A stretch of DNA of 9,260 nucleotides from Chitinophagaceae bacterium (GCA_947447815.1 CANFLJ010000047.1:1-9260), one strand, 5' to 3'. Positions 1-6,988 are shown, numbered from the stretch's first letter. The notes: generated from the letters alone by a model not told the origin. A program made the numbers and translations.

Positions 1-267
1 GATGTTAACAGAGTTTATCTTGAAAAGAACAGACTGAATGTTGGGGTAATGAACAGAGGGACAGCTTGGTTAGACACAGGAACATTTGATTCCTACAGCG
101 ATGCTTGTGAATTTGTAAGAGTAATTGAAAAGAGACAAGGATATAAGGTGGGTTGTATCGAAGAAGTAGCCTTCCGAATGGGCTATATAGATAGAACACA
201 ATTATTAATTTTAGCTGACAAATATGCCAAAAGCGGGTATGGAGAATACCTCCGAAAATTAGATTAA
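1..267 (+). CDS. rfbA: Glucose-1-phosphate thymidylyltransferase, C-terminal fragment
   Basis: The reading frame is open from the first base and ends at TAA 265-267, giving the last 88 residues of a protein whose 5' part lies outside the window. The fragment matches the C-terminal part of RmlA/RfbA, which makes dTDP-glucose from dTTP and glucose-1-phosphate in the cytoplasm, the first step towards dTDP-rhamnose and other surface sugars. Diagnostic stretches are RGTAWLDTGTFDS (residues 19-31), EFVRVIEKRQG (37-47), CIEEVAFRMGYI (52-63) and the terminal KSGYGEYL (77-84), all in family order. The nucleotide-binding N-terminus cannot be seen. The methionine at base 49 is internal to the conserved region and is not a start. 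A strong hairpin follows 17 bp after the stop, so this is probably the last gene of its transcript, perhaps with other rml genes upstream (inference). Confidence 0.95.
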   Translation, partial: DVNRVYLEKNRLNVGVMNRGTAWLDTGTFDSYSDACEFVRVIEKRQGYKVGCIEEVAFRMGYIDRTQLLILADKYAKSGYGEYLRKLD

Positions 268-284
268 TTTCATTTTCAATTATG

Positions 285-327
285 GCAATAAAGCCTTCTT
301 AATTCATCATTAAGAAGGCTTTATTGC
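285..327 (+). terminator. Hairpin terminator after rfbA
   Basis: A perfect 18-bp inverted repeat (arms 285-302 and 310-327) encloses a 7-nt loop. The arms carry AAAGCC and GGCTTT, so the T-rich segment lies inside the descending arm rather than as a separate tail. It sits 17 bp after the rfbA stop and about 90 bp before the next promoter, consistent with an intrinsic terminator. Termination without an external U-run is inferred. Confidence 0.8.
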
Positions 328-415
328 TATTCAAACTAATCATTAGTCTTATTAAGTAGTCTAATAATGGGGAAACAATTCTAATATTATCAAAACTAAA
401 TTTCAATTTAGACTA

Positions 416-423
416 TATCTTTG
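416..423 (+). promoter_or_regulatory. Bacteroidetes-type -7 box for the TPR gene
   Basis: TATCTTTG fits the Bacteroidetes sigma-A -7 consensus TAnnTTTG exactly. It lies 18 bp before the ATG at 442, predicting a start of transcription near 428-431 and a very short A-rich leader. No clear -33 TTG is visible. The box overlaps the TTG codon at 421, which argues against that codon being the translation start. Confidence 0.6.
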
Positions 424-441
424 CGCCTCGAAAAAATAAAT

Positions 442-1095
442 ATGAAGTTTTACAATCTAATTATTAAATATCGTTTCTGGTTGGGAGTATTGGCAATTAT
501 TATCCCTATTTTAATGAATATCAGTGGAGTAGGCTTCTGGTCTACTTTCATTTTGTATTTCATAGGTGTAATTGCTCTATTTACCCATTTTTTTATTGGT
601 CCATTACGTTTGATACAAGAACCAATGGAAAAAGGCGATACAGCAGAAGTTGAAAGAATTCTGGCCTCTGTCTGGTTTCCTAAATTATTATATACGCCAA
701 TTCGTTCTACTTATTTTACTTTGAAAGGTAATATGGCTATGATGAATCAGGATTTCGATTCTGCAGAAAAGCACTTGAAAATGAGTTCGAATCTTGGCGC
801 TGCAATGCCAGAGGCTGAAGGTGCAAATAAATTGCAACTTGGTATGATGGCTCTACAAAAAGGCGATATGCGTCAGGGCGAAAATTATATTCGTGCCGCT
901 ATTCGTGCTGGATTAGCAGATAAAGAAAGTAAAGCTGTTGCTTATCTTAGTATGAGCCAGATATTTATGAATAAAAGAGAATTCAGAGCTGCAAAAGATT
1001 TCTTCCGTAAGGCTAAAGAATGTAAACCTACTACTAAACAAGTAGTAGATCAGATAAAAGAAATAGAAAAATATATCTCCCGTATTCCTGGTTAG
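442..1095 (+). CDS. Membrane-anchored tetratricopeptide-repeat protein
   Basis: This encodes 217 residues from the ATG at 442. A longer frame from TTG 421 would begin inside the -7 box, so 442 is preferred. Two hydrophobic segments (about residues 12-30 and 33-55) form an N-terminal membrane anchor. The rest is soluble and helical with TPR-like helix pairs: residues 91-118 (YFTLKGNMAMMNQDFDSAEK), 129-156 (LQLGMMALQKGDMRQGENYI) and 166-196 (AVAYLSMSQIFMNKREFRAAKDF). TPRs usually mediate protein-protein contacts, so this may be a scaffold at the inner membrane; no partner can be named. It is a single gene flanked by terminators on both sides, with its own promoter. No catalytic motif is seen. 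The family assignment is good at the repeat level and the function is unknown. Confidence 0.85.
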   Translation: MKFYNLIIKYRFWLGVLAIIIPILMNISGVGFWSTFILYFIGVIALFTHFFIGPLRLIQEPMEKGDTAEVERILASVWFPKLLYTPIRSTYFTLKGNMAMMNQDFDSAEKHLKMSSNLGAAMPEAEGANKLQLGMMALQKGDMRQGENYIRAAIRAGLADKESKAVAYLSMSQIFMNKREFRAAKDFFRKAKECKPTTKQVVDQIKEIEKYISRIPG

Positions 1096-1118
1096 ATTAT
1101 TCTTTGATTATAAAACTT

Positions 1119-1163
1119 AGCAAAAGGCCATCTAATATTTTCAATATTAGATGGCCTTTTGCT
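1119..1163. terminator. Bidirectional terminator between convergent units
   Basis: A perfect 21-bp inverted repeat (arms 1119-1139 and 1143-1163) has a 3-nt loop and contains AAAAGGCC and GGCCTTTT. It begins 23 bp after the TPR stop and ends 17 bp before the stop of the convergent minus-strand gene. The symmetric A/T runs let it serve both transcripts. It closes the five-gene minus-strand cluster. Confidence 0.85.
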
Positions 1164-1180
1164 TTTAATTGACTATCAAA

Positions 1181-2353
1181 TTACTTCTTGTATTCAATTT
1201 CAGGATGACGTTCAAAGGGGTACTTATTATCGAATATCTTTCTGTAAGTAATCATTGTTCTACTTTGCTTAGCTCCTAAAGATTTATAAACACTCATCAT
1301 CTTTGGATTCCAATCACCACTCCAACCTAATTCAAACTCATCATATGCTTTTGAGTTTTTAACCAAATCAGCACATTCGTGAATGATATAACTATCAATC
1401 CCCAGTGATTGAAATTTAGGGACCACACCAAATGCTATTCCTATCAATTTTCTACAAGCTCCGGTTTTCCTCATCCACAGCAATCTCAACTTTTGTATAA
1501 TTCCTAGTTTACCATTAAAATGTTTAAAAAACTGATTTATATCTGGCAAACTAATAAACATAGCTATAGGTTCTTCTTTGTAATAAGCAAACCATATTGA
1601 ACGTTCATCCATGACAGGTTTCATGGCTTTAAAATGTTTTTTTATCTGTTCTGTTGTTATCTCCTTCCCTTCTTCGTGTTGGGACCAAGCTGCATTATAA
1701 ACAGTTGCAAAATCTTCTGCATGTTTATCCAGATTTTTCTTACTGATGTGTTTTGCAGTATAATCTGGCTTGGTTTTAAAACGCTGGTATCTTTCAAAGT
1801 GTTTACCTGCCAGATTATCTAAATTGTCTATAGAGAAATAATATTGATTATAATAATTTTGCAAACCATAATTCTCCAGCAACTTTTGATAGTAAACAGG
1901 ATTGTATGACATACCATAAATAGGCTCTTTCCCAAACCCTTCTATCATTAATCCCCAGTTCTTATCTCTGTCACCAAAATTCACTGGCCCATCCATTGCC
2001 TCCATCCCTTGAGCTTTAAGCCATTCCTGCGCTTTATTAAGTAGAATTTCTGCTGCTTGCTGATCGTCTATGCAATCAAAATATCCAAAACATCCAACAT
2101 TAAAGTTTGTCCCTTTGCAGATATACTTAGTATTGGTAAATGCAGCAATTCTTCCTATTGGTTTGTTTTCGTCATATAATACCCATCTGCAGGTTTTACC
2201 ATGTTGATAGTTTTTGTTTTTAGTTATATCAAATACATCATTCACTTCCTGATCTAATGGTCTGATATATGCTTTATCATGTTGATTCATCAATACATTG
2301 ACCTTCAAAAAATCATTCGCAATATCAGACGTTATTACTTCAACTATTTTCAT
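1181..2353 (-). CDS. GNAT-like (YghO-like) acyltransferase-fold protein
   Basis: This encodes 390 residues, last gene of the five-gene cluster, 17 bp after the EEP gene. The conserved core at residues 121-163 (DGPVNFGDRDKNWGL, IEGFGKEP, MSYNPVYYQKLLENYG) is typical of a family of roughly 370-400 aa proteins related to E. coli YghO and usually annotated as GNAT-fold or uncharacterised. The C-terminal part has a GNAT-like acetyl-CoA loop, GVVPKFQSLGID (309-320), followed by a helix and the final-strand pattern GWSGDWNPKMMSVYKSLGA (343-361). An N-terminal GNAT-like half is also plausible (RWVLYDENKPIGRIAAF, 56-72). No signal peptide or membrane segment is seen, so it is probably cytoplasmic. Substrate and reaction are unknown. 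Some databases give homologues unrelated names; nothing here supports a cyclohydrolase. Confidence 0.8.
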   Translation of the reverse strand: MKIVEVITSDIANDFLKVNVLMNQHDKAYIRPLDQEVNDVFDITKNKNYQHGKTCRWVLYDENKPIGRIAAFTNTKYICKGTNFNVGCFGYFDCIDDQQAAEILLNKAQEWLKAQGMEAMDGPVNFGDRDKNWGLMIEGFGKEPIYGMSYNPVYYQKLLENYGLQNYYNQYYFSIDNLDNLAGKHFERYQRFKTKPDYTAKHISKKNLDKHAEDFATVYNAAWSQHEEGKEITTEQIKKHFKAMKPVMDERSIWFAYYKEEPIAMFISLPDINQFFKHFNGKLGIIQKLRLLWMRKTGACRKLIGIAFGVVPKFQSLGIDSYIIHECADLVKNSKAYDEFELGWSGDWNPKMMSVYKSLGAKQSRTMITYRKIFDNKYPFERHPEIEYKK

Positions 2354-2370
2354 ATTAAATTCAACTTCTA

Positions 2371-3501
2371 TTAATTATTTAATTGAGGGATATTCAAATC
2401 AACTATTATTGGATAATGATCCGACAAAGCCAGTTTAGGAGATTGATAATTGACAACTTCTATATCAGACGTCGTGAACATTACATCAATTCTTAATGTA
2501 GGACTAAGTTCTGAGTATGTTTTCCCTAATCCTTTCCCTTTTGCCAGAAATGCATCCTTTAATCCTTTTGATAAATGATGATAAACAAAACTGGAAGGAA
2601 CACTATTCAGATCTCCACAAAAGATAAATGGCAACTTTGTAGTATCCATCACTTGTCTGGCTACCATTGATTGTTCTGTATGTTTCTGATCAAAATAAAT
2701 AAGTTTATGTAGTGTAGACTTCTCAAAAATATTGCTCGTATCTTCCTGCAACATCCCATAATCTTCTCCAGAAAAATATTTCTGATAATGTAACAACATT
2801 GATCTAAGATGGGTAGTAAATACCCTTACTACTCTGTTCTTAATCTTTATATCAGCATACAATAAACTTTCGTAGTTAACACCCTTATAGTTTATTGTAT
2901 CAGAAGATAGAATAGGATATTTGGAGAAAATTGCTGTTCCATATTTCCTGGTATTTTTCCCTCGGGAATAATAGTCTTCCGATAGTTTATAATATGGATA
3001 TCCCATTGTCTGAATATCTTTTACATCATTCGGGAGTTTAGGTTCAAAACAAAAGGCATTATCCTGTAAGCAAATAATATCTGCGTTAGTATTCTTAATA
3101 AATAAAAGCATTTTCAGTCGCTTCTTTTTATCTGCAAGAGAAGGTTGTAGTTCATAAATAAAATCATCCACATTCCATGACAATGTTTTTATTTTATAAC
3201 CACCTTCAATCTTTGAACTGGTAAAGAATTGATAAGCAAAACAGCTATTAATATTTTTATATCCTAAAGCTATTATGAATAAACTAATTAAAAATAGTTT
3301 TCTACGAAATAATAACAGCAGAAAACTAACCATTGTCATTGATAAAAATAATATTGGAAAGCTTAATGACAACATTGTCCATATAGCGCCATACTTAGGA
3401 TCAATATAGGGCGTAAGGCAAGATAGTAAATAGGAAATAGTCAGCAATATAAGAACAGCTTTAACTACCCATTTAATTATATTTCTAAGCTTTCCCTTCA
3501 T
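2371..3501 (-). CDS. Membrane-anchored endonuclease/exonuclease/phosphatase family protein
   Basis: This encodes 376 residues. Three hydrophobic segments (about 10-30, 40-64 and 67-82) precede an EEP (exonuclease III/DNase I-like) domain from about residue 103 to the end. EEP landmarks are in order: SWN (N110), DIICLQD (141-147), GTAIFSKYPI (188-197), TTHLRS (H231), FCGDLNSVPSS (D297, N299), LRIDVMF (D339) and SDHYPI (D361, H362). The domain normally hydrolyses phosphodiester or phosphomonoester bonds with a divalent metal; whether this one acts on nucleic acid, lipid or another substrate is not visible. The metal-binding glutamate of the LQE motif is replaced by Asp147, a conservative but noteworthy change. 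The gene starts 9 bp after the rhomboid stop, and EEP proteins of this topology commonly neighbour rhomboid genes in Bacteroidota (general knowledge, not checked). Confidence 0.9.
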   Translation of the reverse strand: MKGKLRNIIKWVVKAVLILLTISYLLSCLTPYIDPKYGAIWTMLSLSFPILFLSMTMVSFLLLLFRRKLFLISLFIIALGYKNINSCFAYQFFTSSKIEGGYKIKTLSWNVDDFIYELQPSLADKKKRLKMLLFIKNTNADIICLQDNAFCFEPKLPNDVKDIQTMGYPYYKLSEDYYSRGKNTRKYGTAIFSKYPILSSDTINYKGVNYESLLYADIKIKNRVVRVFTTHLRSMLLHYQKYFSGEDYGMLQEDTSNIFEKSTLHKLIYFDQKHTEQSMVARQVMDTTKLPFIFCGDLNSVPSSFVYHHLSKGLKDAFLAKGKGLGKTYSELSPTLRIDVMFTTSDIEVVNYQSPKLALSDHYPIIVDLNIPQLNN

Positions 3502-3510
3502 AAATCAGGA

Positions 3511-4395
3511 CTATATATTGGGAGCATTATCCAGAAAGGACTTTTCTTCAGGAGTAAGACTGTCTATGCCATGCTCATTTATTTTATCCAGAATAGTATC
3601 TAATCTTTTTTGATTGATGAAAGCTTCGTCAGCAGACTTTACAACCTTCATATATTTACGGGATGGAGCTTTCTTATCTGGATTAAATATATTTTCAATC
3701 ATCTCTATAAATTTATACATCCAACTACTCCAGTCATTCCCTTTTTGCAATTGATAGATAAACAAGTAACCCATCAATCCTCCACCAATATCTGCCAGTA
3801 AAATAGCACTATTACTGGAAGCTGCGCCCAAACTAAAAGCTACATAAACAGCAGTAAGCACCCACAAAGGAATTCCTCCGCCCATGAGGGGGTATATTCT
3901 GTAACTGGGAGCAAGGGCAGTAGTAGCTATAACAATTGCCATAACTGCAGGGCTTGCACCCATCAATAAAATAGTCCCATGAGACAATGATGGAATAAAA
4001 TTGACCGCTAATAAATAAAACAATGCACCAGCCCAACCGCCATATAGATAGATAGGAATTACTTTTTTATTACCCGCAAGGTCCTGGAGTATATATCCAA
4101 ACGCCCATAGCCACAATATAGAACCAATAATACCCATCACACTTAAATGGGTAAACATATAAATCAGAAAACTCCAGGGTTTTACTAAATCTGATTTAAA
4201 ATCGGGTGATACAACAAACCAATGAACTATCTGTTTTTGAAAAAACACATCACCTCCCTGAGCATCATAAGCCAAAGTATAGGTAAGGTGAGTAAACATC
4301 ATGATCAAAAAGACCAAAGCATTAGCCCCTATTAAGAATATCAATGCATTGGTATCCTGACCCAGTAATGGAACTTTTCTATTATTCGTTTGCAT
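3511..4395 (-). CDS. Rhomboid-family membrane protein lacking catalytic residues (probable pseudoprotease)
   Basis: This encodes 294 residues with about six hydrophobic segments (roughly 16-36, 73-104, 112-133, 139-162, 174-191, 196-215). It has a rhomboid fold: FTH (81-83), LWLWAFG (94-100), LMGASPAV (144-151) and ADIGGGLMG (201-209), followed by YQLQKGNDW. The C-terminal tail ILDKINEHGIDSLTPEEK (268-285) is the small domain found on Bacteroidota rhomboids. Rhomboids normally cleave membrane proteins with a Ser-His dyad. Here the nucleophile Ser148 is kept (GASP rather than GxSG), but the dyad His is Asp202, and the HxxxN oxyanion-hole pair (H150/N154 in GlpG) is Gly88 and Ser92. Register is fixed by conserved residues on both sides. 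The frame is intact and sits mid-operon, so the protein is probably expressed. It may bind or chaperone membrane clients instead of cutting them (inference). Confidence 0.9.
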   Translation of the reverse strand: MQTNNRKVPLLGQDTNALIFLIGANALVFLIMMFTHLTYTLAYDAQGGDVFFQKQIVHWFVVSPDFKSDLVKPWSFLIYMFTHLSVMGIIGSILWLWAFGYILQDLAGNKKVIPIYLYGGWAGALFYLLAVNFIPSLSHGTILLMGASPAVMAIVIATTALAPSYRIYPLMGGGIPLWVLTAVYVAFSLGAASSNSAILLADIGGGLMGYLFIYQLQKGNDWSSWMYKFIEMIENIFNPDKKAPSRKYMKVVKSADEAFINQKRLDTILDKINEHGIDSLTPEEKSFLDNAPNI

Positions 4396-4407
4396 AACTA
4401 CTATAAT

Positions 4408-4740
4408 TTAAAGACTAACATAAATCCCATCTTCCCTTATTTCTATTGGGAAGGTTTTAAGATAATACCCTTCTCCAGATACATTTCGTCCTTTTTGTAA
4501 ACTGAATTTATAGCGATGAAGCGGACAAACAATATTGCCCATTCCATCTATATATCCATCTGCCATAATTGCTCCTGCATGAGGGCACTTATAAGCAACA
4601 GCATACAATTCAATATGTTTTGCCAGTGTAATCTTTTTTCCATCCACTTCAATAACAGCCAGATTGTTATCCTGCCATTGTATCTCGCTTACAAATTCTG
4701 CAACTTTATGCCATTTATTACCAGAAAAAAATATGCTCAT
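4408..4740 (-). CDS. Small Rieske [2Fe-2S] ferredoxin-type protein
   Basis: This encodes 110 residues, a complete single Rieske domain. The cluster ligands are CPHAG (C52, H54) and CPLHRYKF (C72, H75), spaced as in NirD-like and dioxygenase-ferredoxin Rieske proteins. There is no signal peptide or transmembrane anchor, so it is probably a soluble cytoplasmic one-electron carrier. No oxygenase or nitrite reductase large subunit is nearby, so its redox partner is unknown. The gene starts 8 bp after the hflX stop and ends 12 bp before the rhomboid start, implying co-transcription. The pairing with a GTPase and a membrane protein has no obvious redox logic. Confidence 0.92.
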   Translation of the reverse strand: MSIFFSGNKWHKVAEFVSEIQWQDNNLAVIEVDGKKITLAKHIELYAVAYKCPHAGAIMADGYIDGMGNIVCPLHRYKFSLQKGRNVSGEGYYLKTFPIEIREDGIYVSL

Positions 4741-4748
4741 TTTACAAC

Positions 4749-5936
4749 TTAAAAATAAATAGCTTTATAAGGATATCTTATATTGTAGATCTTTCTAACT
4801 CTCTCCAGAATATTTTCGCGAAGCATATCTATATTAGATTTCTCTAATGCAGAAATAAATACACAGTTTCCGCCAGTATTATTATTCCATTTCTGATACA
4901 GATCATTCATAATTTCTTCTATAGCATCATCCGGAATTAATGCATCTATATTTCGTTCCTTATACATATCCATCTTATTAAAGACGGTAAGCACAGGCTT
5001 ATCGTGCACCTTTAATTCCTGTAAAGTTTTATTTACGGTAGCAATCTGATCTTCATGAAAAGGATGGGAAATATCTACAACATGCAACAGAATATCCGCT
5101 TCTCTTACTTCGTCCAGTGTACTCTTAAAACTTTCTACCAGATGATGCGGAAGCTTACGAATAAACCCTACTGTATCACTTAGTAAGAAAGGCGTATTAT
5201 CAAACACTACTTTACGGGTAGTAGTATCCAGCGTAGCAAACAATTTATTCTCGGCAAATACATCGCTTTTACTCAACACATTCATAATAGTACTTTTACC
5301 AACGTTTGTATAGCCCACCAATGATACTCTTATAAACTCTCCTCTTTCCTTTCGTTGGGTAAAAGATTGTTTATCAATCTCTTTTAACCGATTCCTCAAC
5401 AAAGAAATTTTATCTTTTACTATACGACGATCCGTTTCAATTTCTGTTTCTCCCGGTCCTCTTGTACCAATTCCGCCTCCTTGTCTTTCCAGGTGTTTCC
5501 ACATCCCTTTAAGTCTTGGTAGCAGGTACTGATATTGTGCTAGTTCTACCTGCACTTTAGCCTGAGCCGTTCTTGCTCTACGTGCAAAAATGTCTAATAT
5601 CAAATCGCTTCTATCAATTGCTTTGCAACCAATACTTTTTTCAATATTTAGTATTTGAGAACCAGTAAGCTCATCATCAAAAATAGCAATGTCAATGTTT
5701 TTCCATTGTACATATTGCTTTATCTCTTCCAGTTTTCCTTTTCCTACAAAGGTTTTACTATCAGGATGATCCAGTCTTTGGGTAAACTTCTTCACAGCAG
5801 TAGCCCCTGCAGTTTCTGCCAGGAATGCTAATTCATCCAAATACTCCTCTATCTGAAGATGGGTCTGCTGACTACGAACCAAACCAATTAAAATGGCTTT
5901 TTCTTCTGTCTTAATCTTGTATTGTTTCTCTAACAA
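4749..5936 (-). CDS. hflX: GTPase HflX, ribosome-associated
   Basis: This encodes 395 residues, the first gene of the cluster. HflX binds the 50S subunit, can split stalled or hibernating 70S ribosomes and hydrolyses GTP. The N-terminal HflX domain is present (KTFVGKGKLEEI 61-72, FDDELTGSQ 86-94, DRSDLILDIFARRARTAQAK 108-127), then the glycine-rich linker ERQGGGIGTRGPGETEIE (150-167) and the G domain: G1 GYTNVGKST (208-216), G2 TLDTTTRK (235-242), G3 DTVGF (254-258), G4 NKMD (320-323) and G5 SAL (362-364). The start is a TTG at 5936: an in-frame stop lies 6 bp further upstream with no ATG between, and the next in-frame Met is residue 145. The N-terminus MLEKQYK...EKAILIGLV matches the usual family start. 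No convincing promoter is seen in the 88 bp upstream. Confidence 0.96.
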   Translation of the reverse strand: MLEKQYKIKTEEKAILIGLVRSQQTHLQIEEYLDELAFLAETAGATAVKKFTQRLDHPDSKTFVGKGKLEEIKQYVQWKNIDIAIFDDELTGSQILNIEKSIGCKAIDRSDLILDIFARRARTAQAKVQVELAQYQYLLPRLKGMWKHLERQGGGIGTRGPGETEIETDRRIVKDKISLLRNRLKEIDKQSFTQRKERGEFIRVSLVGYTNVGKSTIMNVLSKSDVFAENKLFATLDTTTRKVVFDNTPFLLSDTVGFIRKLPHHLVESFKSTLDEVREADILLHVVDISHPFHEDQIATVNKTLQELKVHDKPVLTVFNKMDMYKERNIDALIPDDAIEEIMNDLYQKWNNNTGGNCVFISALEKSNIDMLRENILERVRKIYNIRYPYKAIYF

Positions 5937-5969
5937 TTTTATTTAATTTTTATATCAACTATTACCAAC

Positions 5970-5991
5970 AAAAAGTCCCGCAATGCGGGAC
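5970..5991 (-). terminator. Intrinsic terminator of the PorT-like barrel gene
   Basis: On the minus strand GTCCCGC-ATT-GCGGGAC (5991-5975) forms a 7-bp GC-rich hairpin followed directly by five T residues (5974-5970), a classical rho-independent terminator. It lies about 33 bp after the stop of the 6025-6819 gene and 34 bp before the hflX start. It therefore separates hflX from that gene, unless read-through supplies hflX. Confidence 0.85.
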
Positions 5992-6024
5992 AAAGTAAGT
6001 ATAAAAAACGAAGTTTAATCCTAA

Positions 6025-6819
6025 TTATAATCCACTAATAGTTAATCCTATAGAAAGTGGGTGAACAGCAGCACCAAAACCATCTTTAAATACAGTAGTA
6101 ATATGGTAATCTGCATTCAAAGAAAAATTACCCCAGCCTATTCTTCCGGTTAAACTTAAAAGGTAGCTATTAAAGTATTTAGAATCTGCTTCCTTTCTGG
6201 AATAAGAAGAACCATACTTACTGGCACCAGTCTGATCTAATAAATCTACCCCTTTGGTGTATGCATCTATCAATAAACCAACTTTAGCACCTGCAGCAAA
6301 CTTCCAGGATTTATTAGGGTTTACAGGATCAGAATAATAACGCAGTTCAACAGGTAATGTAAGATACATAGTCGTCATCTTGAACTTGCTAAATTTTACA
6401 TTATTGTCAAATCTAACAGAATCACCTTGCGATCCACTGATGTCGACACTTTGATTATCAAAGAAAATATTATTGCAGGTCAATCCTAAACCATAAGCAC
6501 CACTGAAGTGAGGATTAGATTTAAACGGCTTATCCAGCATGATATAAAAATTGAAGTGACGGGAAAAACCGCCGGTATGTATCCATGATGGTTTATTTAA
6601 CCAGTCATCGGCACCAAATTGAATCATTATATGATCGTTAGCCCTGTTTGCAAAGTTTATTTTGCTCCAATCTTTGCTCGGGTCTGCAGGAGGAGCAGTA
6701 GGAATATTTACGAATGCTTTTGCAGAATCTGAACTTTTTTTAGAAGAATCAGGCTTGTTCTGAGCATTTGTAAAGGTGAAACAAACAACAGACAACATTA
6801 AAAGAAAGTATCTTTTCAT
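6025..6819 (-). CDS. Outer-membrane beta-barrel protein (PorT-like)
   Basis: This encodes 264 residues from ATG at 6819. The signal peptide MKRYFLLMLSVVCFTFTNA has a likely cut before Gln20, and no lipobox cysteine is present. Residues about 21-55 are a polar, Ser/Lys/Pro-rich linker. From about residue 60 the sequence alternates polar and hydrophobic residues in short strands with aromatic girdles, for example HIMIQFGADDW, FNFYIMLDKPF, MTTMYLTLPVELRYYS, FAAGAKVGLLIDAY and GWGNFSLNADYHI. The LTLPVELRYY and GAKVGLLIDAY strands are characteristic of PorT-like or outer-membrane-beta-barrel domain proteins. It is expected in the outer membrane; cargo or partners are unknown. It is likely transcribed alone, with a -7 box at 6845-6852 and a terminator at 5970-5991. 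PorT itself serves type IX secretion, but this fold is widespread and no such role can be claimed. Confidence 0.85.
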   Translation of the reverse strand: MKRYFLLMLSVVCFTFTNAQNKPDSSKKSSDSAKAFVNIPTAPPADPSKDWSKINFANRANDHIMIQFGADDWLNKPSWIHTGGFSRHFNFYIMLDKPFKSNPHFSGAYGLGLTCNNIFFDNQSVDISGSQGDSVRFDNNVKFSKFKMTTMYLTLPVELRYYSDPVNPNKSWKFAAGAKVGLLIDAYTKGVDLLDQTGASKYGSSYSRKEADSKYFNSYLLSLTGRIGWGNFSLNADYHITTVFKDGFGAAVHPLSIGLTISGL

Positions 6820-6844
6820 TCTAATTTTATAATTTGTAAAGAAA

Positions 6845-6852
6845 CAAAAGTA
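6845..6852 (-). promoter_or_regulatory. Bacteroidetes-type -7 box for the PorT-like barrel gene
   Basis: Minus-strand TACTTTTG matches TAnnTTTG exactly, 25 bp upstream of the ATG at 6819, predicting a leader of about 20 nt. No -33 TTG was found at the expected distance. Identical octamers precede two other genes in the window. Confidence 0.6.
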
Positions 6853-6900
6853 ATAGAATCAGGACTTTTGAAGGGTTAAATATTAGCAAAAGGTTTGCCA

Positions 6901-6928
6901 AGTAAAAAGTAAAAAGTAAAAAGTAAAA
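6901..6928. repeat. Heptanucleotide tandem repeat AGTAAAA x4
   Basis: Four perfect in-phase copies of AGTAAAA occupy 6901-6928, followed by a run of A. They lie in the 195-bp gap between the Omp85-like stop and the PorT-like start, about 50-75 bp upstream of that gene's -7 box. The unit shares the AGTAA framework with the arrays at 6989-7013 and 9001-9042. Copy-number change by slippage is possible (inference). Confidence 0.85.
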
Positions 6929-6957
6929 AAAACAGGAGAACTATAGATGCAAATCCC

Positions 6958-6983
6958 CAGTTTAAAAAAGCAGTTTAAAAAAC
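6958..6983. repeat. 13-bp tandem duplication
   Basis: CAGTTTAAAAAAG (6958-6970) is followed immediately by CAGTTTAAAAAAC (6971-6983), two head-to-tail copies differing only in the last base. It is noncoding and lies between the AGTAAAA array and the AGTAACC-type array. Confidence 0.8.
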
Positions 6984-6988
6984 TTACG

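Noticed and set aside
5..199. Minus-strand frame opposite the rfbA fragment
   Set aside because: The plus strand carries conserved RmlA motifs across the same bases.
3833..4036. Second minus-strand frame inside the rhomboid gene
   Set aside because: It is an out-of-frame shadow of a conserved membrane protein; similar shadows at 1634-1822, 3610-3801, 4516-4752 and 7782-7982 were dropped for the same reason.
4408..4740. Rieske protein as part of an aromatic dioxygenase or nitrite reductase system
   Set aside because: No oxygenase, reductase or nitrite reductase large subunit is nearby; only a generic Rieske domain can be supported.
4749..5936. HflX G2 motif TLDTTT instead of TLDPTT as an unusual change
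   Set aside because: From memory, TLDTT-type G2 motifs are normal in Bacteroidota HflX, and all other G motifs are intact.
5991..5998. Possible hflX promoter, minus-strand TTACTTTG
   Set aside because: It has one mismatch to TAnnTTTG, and the predicted transcript would begin inside the terminator hairpin of the preceding gene.
6886..6898. Small hairpin GCAAA-AGG-TTTGC as terminator of the Omp85-like gene
   Set aside because: The stem is only 5 bp and AT-rich and no T-run follows on the minus strand.
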